This document shows, piece by piece, positions 8,601-17,043 of a stretch of 64,000 nucleotides of DNA (its first letter is position 1; every line of letters starts with the position of its first letter). This DNA is from JBMNFB01 sp050949085 (GTDB taxonomy: Bacteria; Bacillota; UBA994; UBA5500). Below the pieces are notes generated by a model, which saw only the letters and a list, made by a program, of their open reading frames with translations, did not search any database and was not told the origin of the DNA. Made by a program: the position numbers and the translations under genes. The stretch covers positions 248,001-312,000 of the forward strand of contig JBMNFB010000001.1 in NCBI GenBank assembly GCA_050949085.1, written 5' to 3'.

Positions 8601-9263
8601 CGCGGTGAGGGCGAAACAGAATTGGCCGCCCTACAGGACCAGCTGCTGGAACTCGGGCCAGTCCGCGTCAGCTCCATTCAGGAACTGGAACGATTGGAAG
8701 AGCGCATCGATTTTCAGCGCACGCAGGAGAAAGATCTGCGGGAATCCCGGCATTCTCTGGAGCAGATCATTGCCCAGATGGATCGAGTGATGGGCCAGCG
8801 CTTCCTGGATTCATTCGCCCAGGTGCGGCGTGCATTCCAACGCGTATTTCGCGAGTTGTTTGATGGCGGTGAAGCCGAGCTGAAGCTGCTGGAGCCTAAC
8901 CGCCCGCTGGAGACAGGGATCGAGATCGACGTGCAGCCGCCCGGCAAGAAGCTGCAGAATATCAGCCTGCTGTCTGGCGGGGAGCGGGCGCTGACGGCCA
9001 TCGCCATCCTCTGTGCGGTGCTGGAAGTAAAGCCGCCACCGTTCTGCGTGCTGGACGAGATTGATGCGGCGCTGGATGACGCCAATATCCGGCGTCTGAT
9101 GCGGGTGATCACGCGGCTGGCGGAGAGGACGCAGTTCATCATGATCACTCATTCCCGGGAGACGATGCTGGCAGCTGGCAACCTCTATGGCGTAACCATG
9201 CCTGAACAGGGAGTTTCCCAGCTGATTTCGGTCAAGTTAAAGGAAGAAGACAACATAGCATGA
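5700..9263 (+). CDS. smc: Chromosome segregation protein SMC
   Basis: SMC is the ATPase core of the bacterial condensin (with ScpA and ScpB) that compacts and segregates the chromosome. The 1187-residue length is typical. The N-terminal head has the Walker A loop GPNGGGKSN (residues 31-39). Two very long Glu/Gln/Ala-rich coiled coils flank a hinge at roughly residues 500-650. The C-terminal head has the ABC signature LSGGERALTA (about 1091-1100) and Walker B VLDEIDAALDD. The Walker A loop has Gly where Ser is usual (GPNGSGKS). ftsY follows after 19 bases, the conserved smc-ftsY operon. Confidence 0.97.
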   Translation: MRLKRLVMRGFKSFADKTELEFAPGVTAVVGPNGGGKSNLADAIKWVLGEQRIKMLRGSRLDDLIFAGTRSRRSLGLAEVSLVFDNEDGSFSLPFSEVEVMRRTFRSGESEYHLNGSPCRLRDIQDLFLDTGIGKDDYSFIGQGRIDALLAARPEDRRAIFEEAAGIAKYKARKQEASSKLQDTEAALTRVDDILGELELQRQPLLEEAARARRYLDIEERRRAVERDLLLYELNMADRRRQRDQRQMEQLKEQSSALQNGLLTLETDEEQLRLRALAVQDELDRLNQQLIRFSQQVDKLESEERLQEARFADQASQLKALQDQERQMEARQTELQQEQTALAARLQALHQSIAEKDELLKQRQAEMQALSRDNNDQELAAAEAARSRAAELLQEAELEAQVLGERLTRLREEQQQLLASYTQAGAAAAAADEELQLRRQELQTARAAHQEQLARQQTLLDQQEKLSAELSRLRRLKQGQQQELAAAESRFRLLRDVVDGMEGYQRGVRALLTAQQQGRPELRGLVGVVGDLITVSAEMEVAIEAALGGSMQFLVVETEQAARQAIDFLKRNRAGRATFLPLDAVRPRPQRAIELQAARLPGALGFAVDLIEYEPRLQPIMSNLLGNILAVENLDLAIAIARRTGHQVRMVTLEGDLLMPGGSLSGGSRQRQGAGILGRQRELTQLTERRNQLRSGLADLERKIGQAEQQAERLTAELRRCQGDVARAQGNQQELESRQAAQQLVVQTGEARLAELAQAREKLNEQLAAAEAELTQAEERLKVQQAQRQEAEARLQHWRQASAGLEERRLQLMEKCHQLEVELTGLREQLTAAEREAQGLAERAAEVQRELDALRQEAAAISQSQTAAAEALQRLASEKGEQQAGFAATQAQVAGKKAEAGELQEQLELTHQQVRDARQALEDCRSQVYTVEFRLARVESECENLQERLAREFGIASRDDVHSTLSSRGEGETELAALQDQLLELGPVRVSSIQELERLEERIDFQRTQEKDLRESRHSLEQIIAQMDRVMGQRFLDSFAQVRRAFQRVFRELFDGGEAELKLLEPNRPLETGIEIDVQPPGKKLQNISLLSGGERALTAIAILCAVLEVKPPPFCVLDEIDAALDDANIRRLMRVITRLAERTQFIMITHSRETMLAAGNLYGVTMPEQGVSQLISVKLKEEDNIA

Positions 9264-9282
9264 GATACAAGGGGGACTCGCC

Positions 9283-10200
9283 ATGGGCTTTTTTGAGGGA
9301 TTGAAGCGCGGCCTGCAGAAAACCCGGCAGGGGCTGGTAGGCAGGGTGGAAGAGCTGTTTTTCCGCCGCAAGATTGATGAGGAGCTGTTTGAGGAGCTGG
9401 AGGAGCTGTTGATCACCAGCGACCTGGGCGTACATACAGCGATCGACGTGGTGGAGGCGCTACGGCAGGAGGCGAGAGCGAGGCGGCTGGCCGACGCTGA
9501 TAGCCTGACCGAGCTGCTGCAGGAGCAGTTGCAGGCCAGGCTGGGCGACCCCGTGCCGCTCAACCTGGAGCAGGGCCGGCTCAACGTGCTGGTCGTCGTC
9601 GGCGTCAACGGCGTTGGCAAGACGACCACCATTGCTAAACTGGCCCGGCGCTACAAGCAGCAAGGCTGGAAGGTGCTGCTAGCGGCCGGCGATACTTTCC
9701 GGGCGGCCGCGGCTGAGCAGCTGGAGATCTGGGGGCAACGCGTCGGCGTTCCCGTGTTGCGCCATAGGGAAGGAGCCGACCCGGCGGCCGTCGTCTATGA
9801 TGCCCTGCAGTCGGCCAGGGCGCGCAAGATGGACCTGGTGATCGTCGATACGGCCGGCCGTTTGCACACCAAGAGCAACCTGATGAATGAGCTGAACAAG
9901 ATTGGCCGGGTTGTTGCGAGGGAGTGCCCGGGTTCGCCCCACGAAGTCCTGCTGGTTATCGATGCGACTACCGGCCAGAATGCGGTGGTGCAGGCTAAGG
10001 AGTTTGGGCAGAGTGTCCCCCTGAGTGGCCTGGTGCTGACGAAGATGGATGGCACCGCCAAGGGAGGGATTATCTTCGCCATTGCTACTGAGCAACAGTT
10101 GCCGGTGAAGCTGATTGGGGTCGGCGAGGGAATGGACGATTTGCGCGACTTTGATCCGCAGGAGTTTGTTCGCGCCCTGTTTGCAGAGGTGTCAAGCTGA
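9283..10200 (+). CDS. ftsY: Signal recognition particle receptor FtsY
   Basis: FtsY is the membrane-associated GTPase that docks SRP-ribosome complexes at the Sec translocon. The 305-residue protein has a short N-terminal region ([18 protein letters not shown], an amphipathic membrane-binding segment) rather than a long acidic A domain. It is followed by the four-helix N domain and the G domain with [10 protein letters not shown] (about 107-116), [16 protein letters not shown] and [10 protein letters not shown]. It lies in one unit with smc; ylxM and ffh follow behind a separate promoter. Confidence 0.97.
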   Translation: MGFFEGLKRGLQKTRQGLVGRVEELFFRRKIDEELFEELEELLITSDLGVHTAIDVVEALRQEARARRLADADSLTELLQEQLQARLGDPVPLNLEQGRLNVLVVVGVNGVGKTTTIAKLARRYKQQGWKVLLAAGDTFRAAAAEQLEIWGQRVGVPVLRHREGADPAAVVYDALQSARARKMDLVIVDTAGRLHTKSNLMNELNKIGRVVARECPGSPHEVLLVIDATTGQNAVVQAKEFGQSVPLSGLVLTKMDGTAKGGIIFAIATEQQLPVKLIGVGEGMDDLRDFDPQEFVRALFAEVSS

Positions 10201-10205
10201 TTTGC

Positions 10206-10256
10206 TTGACAGGCGCGTTTGCTTCTGCTAGTATTGTCAAGGTTTCTGACTTGACA
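10206..10256 (+). promoter_or_regulatory. Promoter and overlapping inverted repeat before ylxM-ffh
   Basis: TTGACA at 10206-10211 and TAGTAT at 10229-10234 have a 17-base spacer. Immediately downstream lies a perfect inverted repeat TGTCAAG (10235-10241) and CTTGACA (10250-10256). The CTTGACA heptamer thus occurs at the -35, again just before the ylxM start, and once in inverted form, covering the expected transcription start. This could be an operator or a 5'-UTR hairpin. Confidence 0.65.
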
Positions 10257-10267
10257 GGGGGATGGGG

Positions 10268-10603
10268 ATGGAGTCTTTCGTCCGGATCAATCTCTTATTC
10301 GATTTCTACGGCCAGCTATTGACTGAGAAGCAGCAGCAAGCGGTGCAATGGTACTATGGCGAGGATTTTTCCCTGGCGGAGATTGCTGCTGAGCTGAAGA
10401 TCAGCCGTCAGGCTGTGCACGATCTGCTGCGCCGTTCGGAGCAAGCCCTGGAGGAGTATGAGGAGAAACTGGGTCTGGCACGACACTATGCCGAACAGTG
10501 CCGGATTACTCGCGAGCTGAGCGCTCTGCTGCAGGAGTTGCAGGATCAGTCGGATCAGCGCTGGCAGCGCGTTTTTGAACTGCTAACCGAACTGGGTCAG
10601 TAG
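10268..10603 (+). CDS. ylxM: YlxM-family SRP-associated HTH protein
   Basis: A 111-residue protein with the UPF0122 pattern: RINLLFDFYGQLLTEKQQQAVQWYY, then a sigma-70 region-4-like helix-turn-helix SLAEIAAELKISRQAVHDLLRRSE. In Gram-positive bacteria YlxM is encoded beside ffh and, in streptococci, binds SRP components and modulates their GTPase activity. ATG 10268 is preferred over ATG 10262 because AGGGGG at 10256-10261 would be too close to the latter. The HTH plus the inverted repeat at its promoter invites the idea of self-control, which is inference only. Confidence 0.9.
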   Translation: MESFVRINLLFDFYGQLLTEKQQQAVQWYYGEDFSLAEIAAELKISRQAVHDLLRRSEQALEEYEEKLGLARHYAEQCRITRELSALLQELQDQSDQRWQRVFELLTELGQ

Positions 10604-10618
10604 AGGGGGGAGCAGGAC

Positions 10619-11953
10619 TTGGTCTTTTCTAGTTTGTCGGAGAAGCTGCAGGCGACATTCAAGCGCTTGCGGGGCAAGGGAAAACTCAGCGAGAAAGATG
10701 TGAAGGAAGCGCTGCGCGAGGTGCGCCTTGCCCTGCTGGAAGCCGACGTCAACTATCGCGTGGTGCGAGATTTTGTGAATAAAGTCCAGGAGCGGGCCGT
10801 AGGCGCCGAGGTTCTGGAAAGCTTGAGCCCTGGGCAGCAGATGGTCAAGATTGTGCACGATGAGTTGATTCAGCTCCTGGGCGGCGAGGCCAGCCGACTG
10901 ACCATGGCCAGCAAGCCGCCGACAGTGATCATGCTGGTGGGGCTGCAGGGCGCAGGCAAGACGACTACGGCCGGAAAGCTGGCCGTCATGCTGCGTAAGA
11001 GCGGGCGGCGGCCGCTGCTGGTTGCCGGGGACATCTACCGCCCGGCTGCCATCGAGCAGCTGCAGGTGGTCGGCAGACAGGCCGAGGTGCCGGTTTTCAG
11101 CCTGGGCAATAAATTGAGCCCGGTCAACATCGCCAAGGCCGGTCGGGAGCAGGCCATGAAGGATGGCCGCGATGTAGTGATCATCGATACGGCAGGCCGC
11201 CTCCATGTCAATGAGGAGCTGATGGACGAACTGTCGCAGATCAAGGCAGCCATCGAGCCTCAGGAGATCTTGCTGGTCGTGGACGCGATGACTGGCCAGG
11301 ACGCAGTCACCGTGGCTGAGGCATTCAACTCCAGCCTGGGTATCGACGGCCTGATCATCACCAAGCTGGATGGTGATACTCGCGGTGGCGCCGCCCTCTC
11401 GGTGAAGGCGGTCACCGGCAAGCCGATCAAGTTTGCCGCCACCGGCGAACGGCTGGATGCGCTGGAAGTATTCCACCCCGACCGCATGGCTTCGCGGATT
11501 CTGGGCATGGGCGATGTGCTGACTCTCGTGGAGAAGGCCCAGGCAGCCTATGATGAGAAGCAGGCGGAGGAGTTGAGCCGCAAGCTGCGCACCGCCCAGT
11601 TTACGCTGGAGGACTTCCTGGAGCAGCTGCACCAGATGCGGGAGATGGGCCCGCTGGATCAGCTGCTGGGCATGCTGCCGGGCATGTCCCAGTCCAGGCA
11701 GCTCAGGGATTTGCAGCCCGATGAGCGGCAGCTCCAGCAGGTGGAAGCAATCATCTATTCGATGACACCTGACGAGCGGCGCCGCCCCGAGATTATCGAT
11801 GGCAGCCGCCGCCGCCGGATCGCTGCCGGCAGCGGGACGACGGTGCAGGCAGTAAATCGACTGCTGAAACAGTTTGAGCAGACGCGAAAAATGATGCGGC
11901 AGCTCACCGGCGGCAAGTCGAGAAGAAGAGGCAGAATGCCTTTCCCATTCTAG
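10619..11953 (+). CDS. ffh: Signal recognition particle protein Ffh
   Basis: Ffh (SRP54) binds 4.5S/scRNA and signal sequences of nascent membrane proteins. The 444-residue product has the N domain, a G domain with GLQGAGKTTTAGKLA (about 107-121), DIYRPAAIEQL, DTAGR, TKLDGD, and a Met-rich M domain with QMREMGPLDQLLGMLPGM and a basic RNA-binding helix around SRRRRIAAGSG. It starts with TTG at 10619, 15 bases after ylxM, with a GGGGGGAG site upstream. rpsP follows 33 bases later, the usual ffh-rpsP operon. Confidence 0.97.
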   Translation: MVFSSLSEKLQATFKRLRGKGKLSEKDVKEALREVRLALLEADVNYRVVRDFVNKVQERAVGAEVLESLSPGQQMVKIVHDELIQLLGGEASRLTMASKPPTVIMLVGLQGAGKTTTAGKLAVMLRKSGRRPLLVAGDIYRPAAIEQLQVVGRQAEVPVFSLGNKLSPVNIAKAGREQAMKDGRDVVIIDTAGRLHVNEELMDELSQIKAAIEPQEILLVVDAMTGQDAVTVAEAFNSSLGIDGLIITKLDGDTRGGAALSVKAVTGKPIKFAATGERLDALEVFHPDRMASRILGMGDVLTLVEKAQAAYDEKQAEELSRKLRTAQFTLEDFLEQLHQMREMGPLDQLLGMLPGMSQSRQLRDLQPDERQLQQVEAIIYSMTPDERRRPEIIDGSRRRRIAAGSGTTVQAVNRLLKQFEQTRKMMRQLTGGKSRRRGRMPFPF

Positions 11954-11986
11954 ACTGGATACCCCTGAAAGGAGGTGACATCAACG

Positions 11987-12238
11987 ATGGCTACTAGGAT
12001 TCGCTTGAGAAGGATGGGCGCCAAGAAGGCTCCTTTCTATAGAATTGTTGTTGCCGACTCTCGCTCTCCGCGGGACGGTCGCTTCATCGAGGAGCTGGGT
12101 TACTACAACCCGACCACCGATCCATCTACTGTGCACATTGATCAGGAGAAGGCCGCCAGCTGGGTGGCGAAGGGTGTGCAGATGTCCGATACGGTTCGCC
12201 GCCTCTTTGAGCAGGCAGGTGTGATCAAGCGTGACTAA
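11987..12238 (+). CDS. rpsP: 30S ribosomal protein S16
   Basis: An 83-residue small-subunit protein beginning [26 protein letters not shown], the conserved S16 N-terminus, with the block [19 protein letters not shown] lies upstream of ATG 11987; the longer frame from 11975 overlaps that site. It is part of the rpsP-khpA-ylqD-rimM-trmD operon. Confidence 0.97.
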   Translation: MATRIRLRRMGAKKAPFYRIVVADSRSPRDGRFIEELGYYNPTTDPSTVHIDQEKAASWVAKGVQMSDTVRRLFEQAGVIKRD

Positions 12239-12257
12239 TCTGGCTGGAGGTGCTGAT

Positions 12258-12488
12258 ATGCGCGAATTGGTCCTGTTTGTTGCCAAGCATCTGGTGGATG
12301 ATCCGGATCAGGTTGAAGTGATTGAGGTCGAGAATGGACAGAACCTGGTGCTTCAGCTGAAAGTTGCGCCAGACGACGTCGGTAAGGTTATCGGCAGACA
12401 GGGGCGTATTGCCCGGGCGATCCGCTCGGTGGTCAAGGCGGCAGCCAGCAGGGACTCGCGCCGCGTCACAGTCGAGATACTGTCCTGA
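12258..12488 (+). CDS. khpA: KH-domain RNA-binding protein KhpA (YlqC)
   Basis: A 76-residue single KH domain with the core GKVIGRQGRIARAIR, including the GxxG loop (GRQG) that grips single-stranded RNA. KhpA partners with KhpB (EloR/Jag) in Gram-positive bacteria and influences cell elongation and sRNA binding. The start ATG 12258 follows CTGGAGGTG; it lies 19 bases after rpsP, its near-universal neighbour in Firmicutes. Confidence 0.94.
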   Translation: MRELVLFVAKHLVDDPDQVEVIEVENGQNLVLQLKVAPDDVGKVIGRQGRIARAIRSVVKAAASRDSRRVTVEILS

Positions 12489-12511
12489 TCAACCTGAGGA
12501 GGGAGAGCGAC

Positions 12512-12925
12512 ATGGCAATCACCATCGGTCGTCCTGTCATCGTCAAGGCGATCGTCACCGATGCGCTGAAGGACGACTTGTTGATCGACCTGCAGAACGC
12601 ACTGACCAGGTTGGAGGAGGATTCGCACCAGTTCGATTTCCAGGGACGCAAGATGGTGCAGGATCTGGAGAAGACTAATCCGCAGCGAGTTGCCGTTTTC
12701 AAGCAGCAGCTGGAAACCGAACGACAGAAACGCCAGGAGGCTAAACAGGAACTGCTGCAGAAGATGCAGGCGGTAGAATCACTGGAGGTCGGTCAGGAGG
12801 TGGTCCACAGCACGGTCCAGGGTTTCTGGGACGTAGAGGTGGGCCAGAACTGGGAGGCCATCGAGAAGGCGGAAATCGTCATCAAGGATGGCGTAGTGAT
12901 CGAGATTCGCGGGCAAGAGAAGTAA
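12512..12925 (+). CDS. ylqD: YlqD-family protein
   Basis: A 137-residue protein with a central charged, Gln/Lys/Glu-rich probable coiled coil (residues about 55-90) and a C-terminal small beta-rich segment VGQNWEAIEKAEIVIKDGVVIEI. It matches the YlqD family of unknown function, found between khpA and rimM in Firmicutes. The start ATG 12512 follows GAGGAGGGAGAG. Its constant position beside 30S maturation genes suggests a ribosome-linked role, which is inference only. Confidence 0.85.
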   Translation: MAITIGRPVIVKAIVTDALKDDLLIDLQNALTRLEEDSHQFDFQGRKMVQDLEKTNPQRVAVFKQQLETERQKRQEAKQELLQKMQAVESLEVGQEVVHSTVQGFWDVEVGQNWEAIEKAEIVIKDGVVIEIRGQEK

Positions 12926-12939
12926 GGCGGAGGTAGTGC

Positions 12940-13470
12940 ATGTTTGTGACCATTGGCACGGTGCTTGGCAGCAGCGGGCTGCAGGGTGAACTGAGGGTCA
13001 ATCCCGAGAGCGATCATCCCGATCGCTTGCCTTCCCTGCCGGGCATGACTGTCTTCCTGTTCAAAGATGGTCAGCGGCGGCCCTATCGGGTCGTGCAGGC
13101 AACAGAACGTCAGTCGATCTGGCGGCTGCACCTGCAGGGGATTGAGTCCAGGGAACAGGCGAATGCGCTAGTGGGTGGCGAACTGCAGATACCGAAGGAT
13201 CAGGTCTTGCCCTTGCCAGAAGGCGAGTACTATGTATTTGAGCTGATCGGTTTGCAGGTGGAGACAGAGGATGGCGGACTGCTGGGGGAAGTTAAGGATG
13301 TGCTGCAGCCTGGCGCCAACGATGTCTATGTGGTTGCAGCTCCTGATGGTAGGGAGCTGCTGATCCCCGCGATCAGAGACGTGGTGCTCTCCATCGACCG
13401 TCAGGAGAACCGAATGCTGGTGCGGCTGCTGCCCGGCCTGCTGGATGAGGAGGAGACGGATGCGGATTGA
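12940..13470 (+). CDS. rimM: 16S rRNA processing protein RimM
   Basis: RimM binds S19 and helps mature the 30S head domain. The 176-residue protein shows the N-terminal beta barrel ([21 protein letters not shown]), the junction [12 protein letters not shown] and the PRC-barrel domain with [18 protein letters not shown] and [15 protein letters not shown]. It is 14 bases after ylqD and overlaps trmD by 11 bases, indicating translational coupling. Confidence 0.96.
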   Translation: MFVTIGTVLGSSGLQGELRVNPESDHPDRLPSLPGMTVFLFKDGQRRPYRVVQATERQSIWRLHLQGIESREQANALVGGELQIPKDQVLPLPEGEYYVFELIGLQVETEDGGLLGEVKDVLQPGANDVYVVAAPDGRELLIPAIRDVVLSIDRQENRMLVRLLPGLLDEEETDAD

Positions 13471-14203
13471 CGTCCTTACCCTCTTCCCGGGGATCTTCTC
13501 GGGCATTCTCTCGGAAAGCATTCTGAAACGGGCTCAAGAGCAGGGCGCCCTGGCCGTGAATCTGATCAACATCCGGGATTACGCTTTTGACAAACATCGG
13601 GTGGTGGATGACTACCCTTACGGCGGCGGAGCCGGCATGGTCATGAAGCCCGAGCCAATCGCCCGGGCTATCGCTGCGGCCAACGCAGACGGCAGCGGCC
13701 ACGTGGTGATGATGACCCCTCAGGGACGGGTCCTGACCCAGGCGCGGGCCAGGGAGCTGGCGCAGCGGGAGCATCTGATCATCCTCTGCGGCCATTACGA
13801 GGGAGTGGACGAGCGAGCCCGACAGCTGTTCGTCGATGAGGAGATCTCCATCGGTGACTATGTTCTGACGGGAGGCGAGTTGCCAGCCGCAGTGCTCATT
13901 GACTGCGTCGCGCGACTGCTGCCCGGGGTGCTGGGATCGGCGGAATCGGCCGAGCATGACTCGTTTAGCGATGGACTGCTCGAGCATCCCCACTATACAA
14001 GGCCCCCAGAATTCCAGGGGCTGGCGGTGCCGGAGATTCTGCTCTCGGGCGATCACGGCAAGATCGCGGCCTGGAGACACCGCGAATCACTCAGGCGGAC
14101 ACTGGAGCGTCGGCCTGAGCTGCTGCAGCGGCTGGAGTTGAGCCCGGCTGATCGGGAGGAGCTGGCCCGCCTGCAGCGGGAGCCGGAAGAACGCAAACCT
14201 TAG
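13460..14203 (+). CDS. trmD: tRNA (guanine37-N1)-methyltransferase TrmD
   Basis: TrmD methylates G37 of tRNAs using S-adenosylmethionine, preventing frameshifts. The 247-residue SPOUT protein starts [15 protein letters not shown] and carries the trefoil-knot blocks [24 protein letters not shown] and [24 protein letters not shown] 13460 is preferred to ATG 13445 because GAGGAGGAG lies between them. It overlaps the end of rimM; rplS follows behind an extended -10 promoter. Confidence 0.96.
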   Translation: MRIDVLTLFPGIFSGILSESILKRAQEQGALAVNLINIRDYAFDKHRVVDDYPYGGGAGMVMKPEPIARAIAAANADGSGHVVMMTPQGRVLTQARARELAQREHLIILCGHYEGVDERARQLFVDEEISIGDYVLTGGELPAAVLIDCVARLLPGVLGSAESAEHDSFSDGLLEHPHYTRPPEFQGLAVPEILLSGDHGKIAAWRHRESLRRTLERRPELLQRLELSPADREELARLQREPEERKP

Positions 14204-14235
14204 ATCAGGTTCCGATACCATCGGGTTTGGCTGTG

Positions 14236-14244
14236 TGCTATAAT
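14236..14244 (+). promoter_or_regulatory. Extended -10 promoter of rplS
   Basis: TGCTATAAT at 14236-14244 is a perfect -10 with the TG extension; no good -35 is visible at 17 bases. It lies 29 bases before the rplS start, so rplS can be made independently of trmD. Confidence 0.65.
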
Positions 14245-14272
14245 TGCTTGTCAGGAAGGAGGTTTGGATCTG

Positions 14273-14620
14273 ATGGATATTCTGAAGACTTTGGAGATGT
14301 CTCAACTGCGCACTGATATCCCCCAGTTTAAGGCTGGCGATACAGTCCGCGTTCACGTTAAAGTTGTTGAGGGTGCCCGTGAGCGTATCCAGGTGTTTGA
14401 GGGTGTGGTCATCGCTCGCAAGGGCGGTGGTATCAATGAGAACTTCACGGTTCGCCGCATTTCCTACGGCGTCGGGGTGGAGCGTACTTTCCCCGTGCAC
14501 TCACCGCGTATCGACAGGATTGAGGTCATGCGCCGCGGGCGCGTGCGCCGCGCCAAGCTCTACTATCTGCGCAAACTCAGAGGTAAGGCTGCGCGTATCG
14601 AAGATATTCGCCGCCGCTAA
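14273..14620 (+). CDS. rplS: 50S ribosomal protein L19
   Basis: A 115-residue large-subunit protein with the blocks [35 protein letters not shown], split by the usual insert positions, and [25 protein letters not shown]19 contacts 16S rRNA at an inter-subunit bridge. ATG 14273 is chosen because AAGGAGG at 14256-14262 abuts the earlier in-frame TTG at 14264. A strong terminator follows. Confidence 0.97.
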   Translation: MDILKTLEMSQLRTDIPQFKAGDTVRVHVKVVEGARERIQVFEGVVIARKGGGINENFTVRRISYGVGVERTFPVHSPRIDRIEVMRRGRVRRAKLYYLRKLRGKAARIEDIRRR

Positions 14621-14627
14621 GGCAGAT

Positions 14628-14650
14628 GGGGCCAATCAGGCCCCTTTTTC
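14628..14650 (+). terminator. Intrinsic terminator after rplS
   Basis: GGGGCC (14628-14633), loop AATCA, GGCCCC (14639-14644), then TTTTTC. Ends the rpsP to rplS unit. Confidence 0.92.
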
Positions 14651-14779
14651 AATTGTTACAATTCGTCTACCAAAGAATCCCCCTCTCGGACGAGCTGCCG
14701 CTTTAATGTTACACTGAACATGCAGGTTAGAAATGGTTAGGTGTATCCCTGCGAAATACGGGTCGAGGGGGCAGGCGGC

Positions 14780-15307
14780 ATGGCACGCTGGAAAGCGGAA
14801 CTGCGCGAGTGGGCTGAGGCGTTCATCTTTGCTGTTGTGATTGTGGCTGTGCTCCATGCGTTTGTCGTCGCTAACTATATGATCGATGGCGATTCTATGC
14901 TGCCTACTCTGCACCACGGCGAGAGAGTCCTTTTCTACCGCCTGGGACAGAGGCTTGGCATCGGCCCCGAGCGGGGGGATATCATCTTTTTTGAGCACGC
15001 GGGTGGCACCCAGCGGGACCTGGTGAAGCGAGTGATCGGCGTTGCCGGCGATGTTGTGGAAATCCGCGATGGTAAAGTGTTTGTTAACGGTGCCCCAGTG
15101 GTGGAACCATACTTGGCTTCGGCCACTCTGGGGAGCTATGGCCCGATTACTGTCGAGGAGGGAACCGTCTTCGTCCTGGGGGATAATCGCAATCTGAGCA
15201 TGGACAGCCGCGATCCCTCGGTGGGACTGATTCCGTTGAAGCGAATCTACGGCAGGGCTATCTTTGTTTACTGGCCGCTGAGTGCCTGGCGCTGGCTGGG
15301 GCGCTGA
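14780..15307 (+). CDS. lepB: Signal peptidase I
   Basis: This enzyme cleaves signal peptides from exported proteins on the outer face of the membrane. The 175-residue protein has one N-terminal membrane anchor (AFIFAVVIVAVLHAFVV, residues about 14-30). It carries the catalytic Ser39 in GDSMLPTL and Lys83 in DLVKRVIG, plus the family box GDNRNLSMDSRDPS. Start ATG 14780 follows GAGGGGG and removes an improbable extension. It precedes rbgA by 49 bases in the conserved rplS-lepB-rbgA order. Confidence 0.96.
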   Translation: MARWKAELREWAEAFIFAVVIVAVLHAFVVANYMIDGDSMLPTLHHGERVLFYRLGQRLGIGPERGDIIFFEHAGGTQRDLVKRVIGVAGDVVEIRDGKVFVNGAPVVEPYLASATLGSYGPITVEEGTVFVLGDNRNLSMDSRDPSVGLIPLKRIYGRAIFVYWPLSAWRWLGR

Positions 15308-15356
15308 GCGCCTAAATTTCCGTGAACATGCGCACTCCAGGTTGGGAGGTGAGCTG

Positions 15357-16247
15357 ATGTCGATTCAATGGTTTCCCGGGCATATGGCTAAAGCCAGACG
15401 CCTGTTATCGGAGAATATCAAGTTGGTCGATGTGGTAGTAGAGTTGAGGGATGCCCGAATTCCGCTGAGCAGCGCGAACCCGCTGCTGCGGCGGATTGTC
15501 GGCAGGAAGCCGCGCATCATCGTCCTCACCAAGTCAGACCTGGCCGACCCGCGGTTGACGCAACAATGGTTGCAGCGATTGGAGAGGGAGGAGAAGGCGA
15601 CGCTCCTGGCCGTCAATGTGAAGGCCAGCGGGGTGGGACGCCAGCTCTTGCCCGCGATCAAGCAGCTGGCGGAGGCATCGCTGCCACGCAATAAGGCTAC
15701 CGGTGCGCCGCTGAGGCCAGCGCGGACCATGGTGGTCGGCATCCCCAATGTGGGCAAATCGTCGCTGATTAATGCGCTGGCGGGCAGGGCCGTAGCCAAG
15801 ACCGGGGCAAATCCGGGCGTCACCCGCACCAAGCAGTGGATCAAGCTGGGCCCGGATGTGGAGCTGCTGGATACGCCTGGCCTGCTCTGGCCCAGGTTTG
15901 AGGACGAAGCGGTGGCGCGCCGCCTGGCCATCACCGGTGCCGTGGGTACGGGAGGTTTTGATGAATACGAACTGGCCTCCTGGCTGCTCGGTTTCCTGGC
16001 TGCCGAGTTTCCGGAGCTGCTGGCGCGCTGGCGGGTGGAGGAGACTGATCTGCCCGGCTACCAGCTGCTGGAGGAAGTTGGCCGCCAGCGCGGTTGCCTG
16101 ATGTCCGGTGGCAGGGTTGATGTCGGTCGCGCGGCGGACATCGTGCTGCGCGAGTTCAGGACCGGCAAGGTGGGGGCAGTGACCCTGGATCCGCTGCCGG
16201 CCGCAGACGGGGAGACCGGCCAGATGCCGCAGGAGGAGCCGAACTGA
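15357..16247 (+). CDS. rbgA: Ribosome biogenesis GTPase RbgA (YlqF)
   Basis: RbgA is needed for late 50S assembly (incorporation of L16, L27 and others). The 296-residue protein starts MSIQWFPGHMAKARR, the family signature. It has the circularly permuted GTPase motif order: G4 TKSD first, then G1 GIPNVGKSS and G3 DTPG. The C-terminal RNA-binding region follows. ATG 15357 has GGGAGGTGAG upstream. It is one base from rnhB, so the pair is coupled. Confidence 0.96.
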   Translation: MSIQWFPGHMAKARRLLSENIKLVDVVVELRDARIPLSSANPLLRRIVGRKPRIIVLTKSDLADPRLTQQWLQRLEREEKATLLAVNVKASGVGRQLLPAIKQLAEASLPRNKATGAPLRPARTMVVGIPNVGKSSLINALAGRAVAKTGANPGVTRTKQWIKLGPDVELLDTPGLLWPRFEDEAVARRLAITGAVGTGGFDEYELASWLLGFLAAEFPELLARWRVEETDLPGYQLLEEVGRQRGCLMSGGRVDVGRAADIVLREFRTGKVGAVTLDPLPAADGETGQMPQEEPN

Positions 16248-16248
16248 T

Positions 16249-17043
16249 ATGCCGCAGTTTGACCTGATGACGATTGCCGAGATTGTGGAATGGGTGGAGA
16301 GCCGGGCTGGCGTTGTGACGCCGGAGGATATCCAGCGGCTGCGCGAAGATGTGCGCAGCGGTGTACGGACGTTAGCCAGGCGTCTGGAGCGCAATCGGGC
16401 GCGGCAGGCGGCGGAGGAAGTGCGGCTCAGTCAGCTGTGGGACATGGAGCGCCAGCTGAAGGGGCAGGGTTACCACTTGATCGCCGGAGTGGATGAGGCC
16501 GGCCGCGGCCCCTTGGCAGGGCCGGTGGTGGCGGCAGCTGTTCTCTTTCCAGACGAAATACATATCCCGCGCGTTAACGACTCCAAGCAGCTGTCGCCGG
16601 CGGTGCGTGACGAGCTGTTTGAGCTGATCAGTGCCAGTGCGGCAGCCATCGGTGTGGGGATCGTCGATCACGCCTACATCGATCAGCATAACATCCTCAA
16701 TGCGACCCGGCAGGCCATGCGCCAGGCGGTGCGCAACCTGGGCGTGGTGCCGGATCTGGTCCTGGTGGACGGCAACATGCTGCCCAGCTGGCCCTTTGCA
16801 GGGAAAGCTGTGCTTCAGGGAGATGCGCATTCCTTTTCCATCGCCGCCGCCTCCATCATCGCCAAGGTGACGCGGGACCGCCTGATGCTGCGCTATGATC
16901 GGCTGTACCCGGAATACGGGTTTGCCCGGCACAAGGGCTATTCCTGTCAGGAGCATTTCCAGGCGATCACAACTCACGGCCCCTGTCCCATTCACCGACT
17001 CAGCTTTTTGAGCCGGTTTCGGGGGGAAGAGGAGGATGCATAA
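16249..17043 (+). CDS. rnhB: Ribonuclease HII
   Basis: RNase HII cleaves the RNA strand of RNA-DNA hybrids and single ribonucleotides in DNA. The 264-residue protein has the 70-residue N-terminal extension typical of the Bacillus-type enzyme. The active-site block GVDEAGRGPLAGPVVAAAV (Asp82, Glu83) follows, and later VDGN and HSFSIAAASIIAKVTRDR complete the DEDD site. It overlaps yraN by 8 bases. Confidence 0.96.
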   Translation: MPQFDLMTIAEIVEWVESRAGVVTPEDIQRLREDVRSGVRTLARRLERNRARQAAEEVRLSQLWDMERQLKGQGYHLIAGVDEAGRGPLAGPVVAAAVLFPDEIHIPRVNDSKQLSPAVRDELFELISASAAAIGVGIVDHAYIDQHNILNATRQAMRQAVRNLGVVPDLVLVDGNMLPSWPFAGKAVLQGDAHSFSIAAASIIAKVTRDRLMLRYDRLYPEYGFARHKGYSCQEHFQAITTHGPCPIHRLSFLSRFRGEEEDA

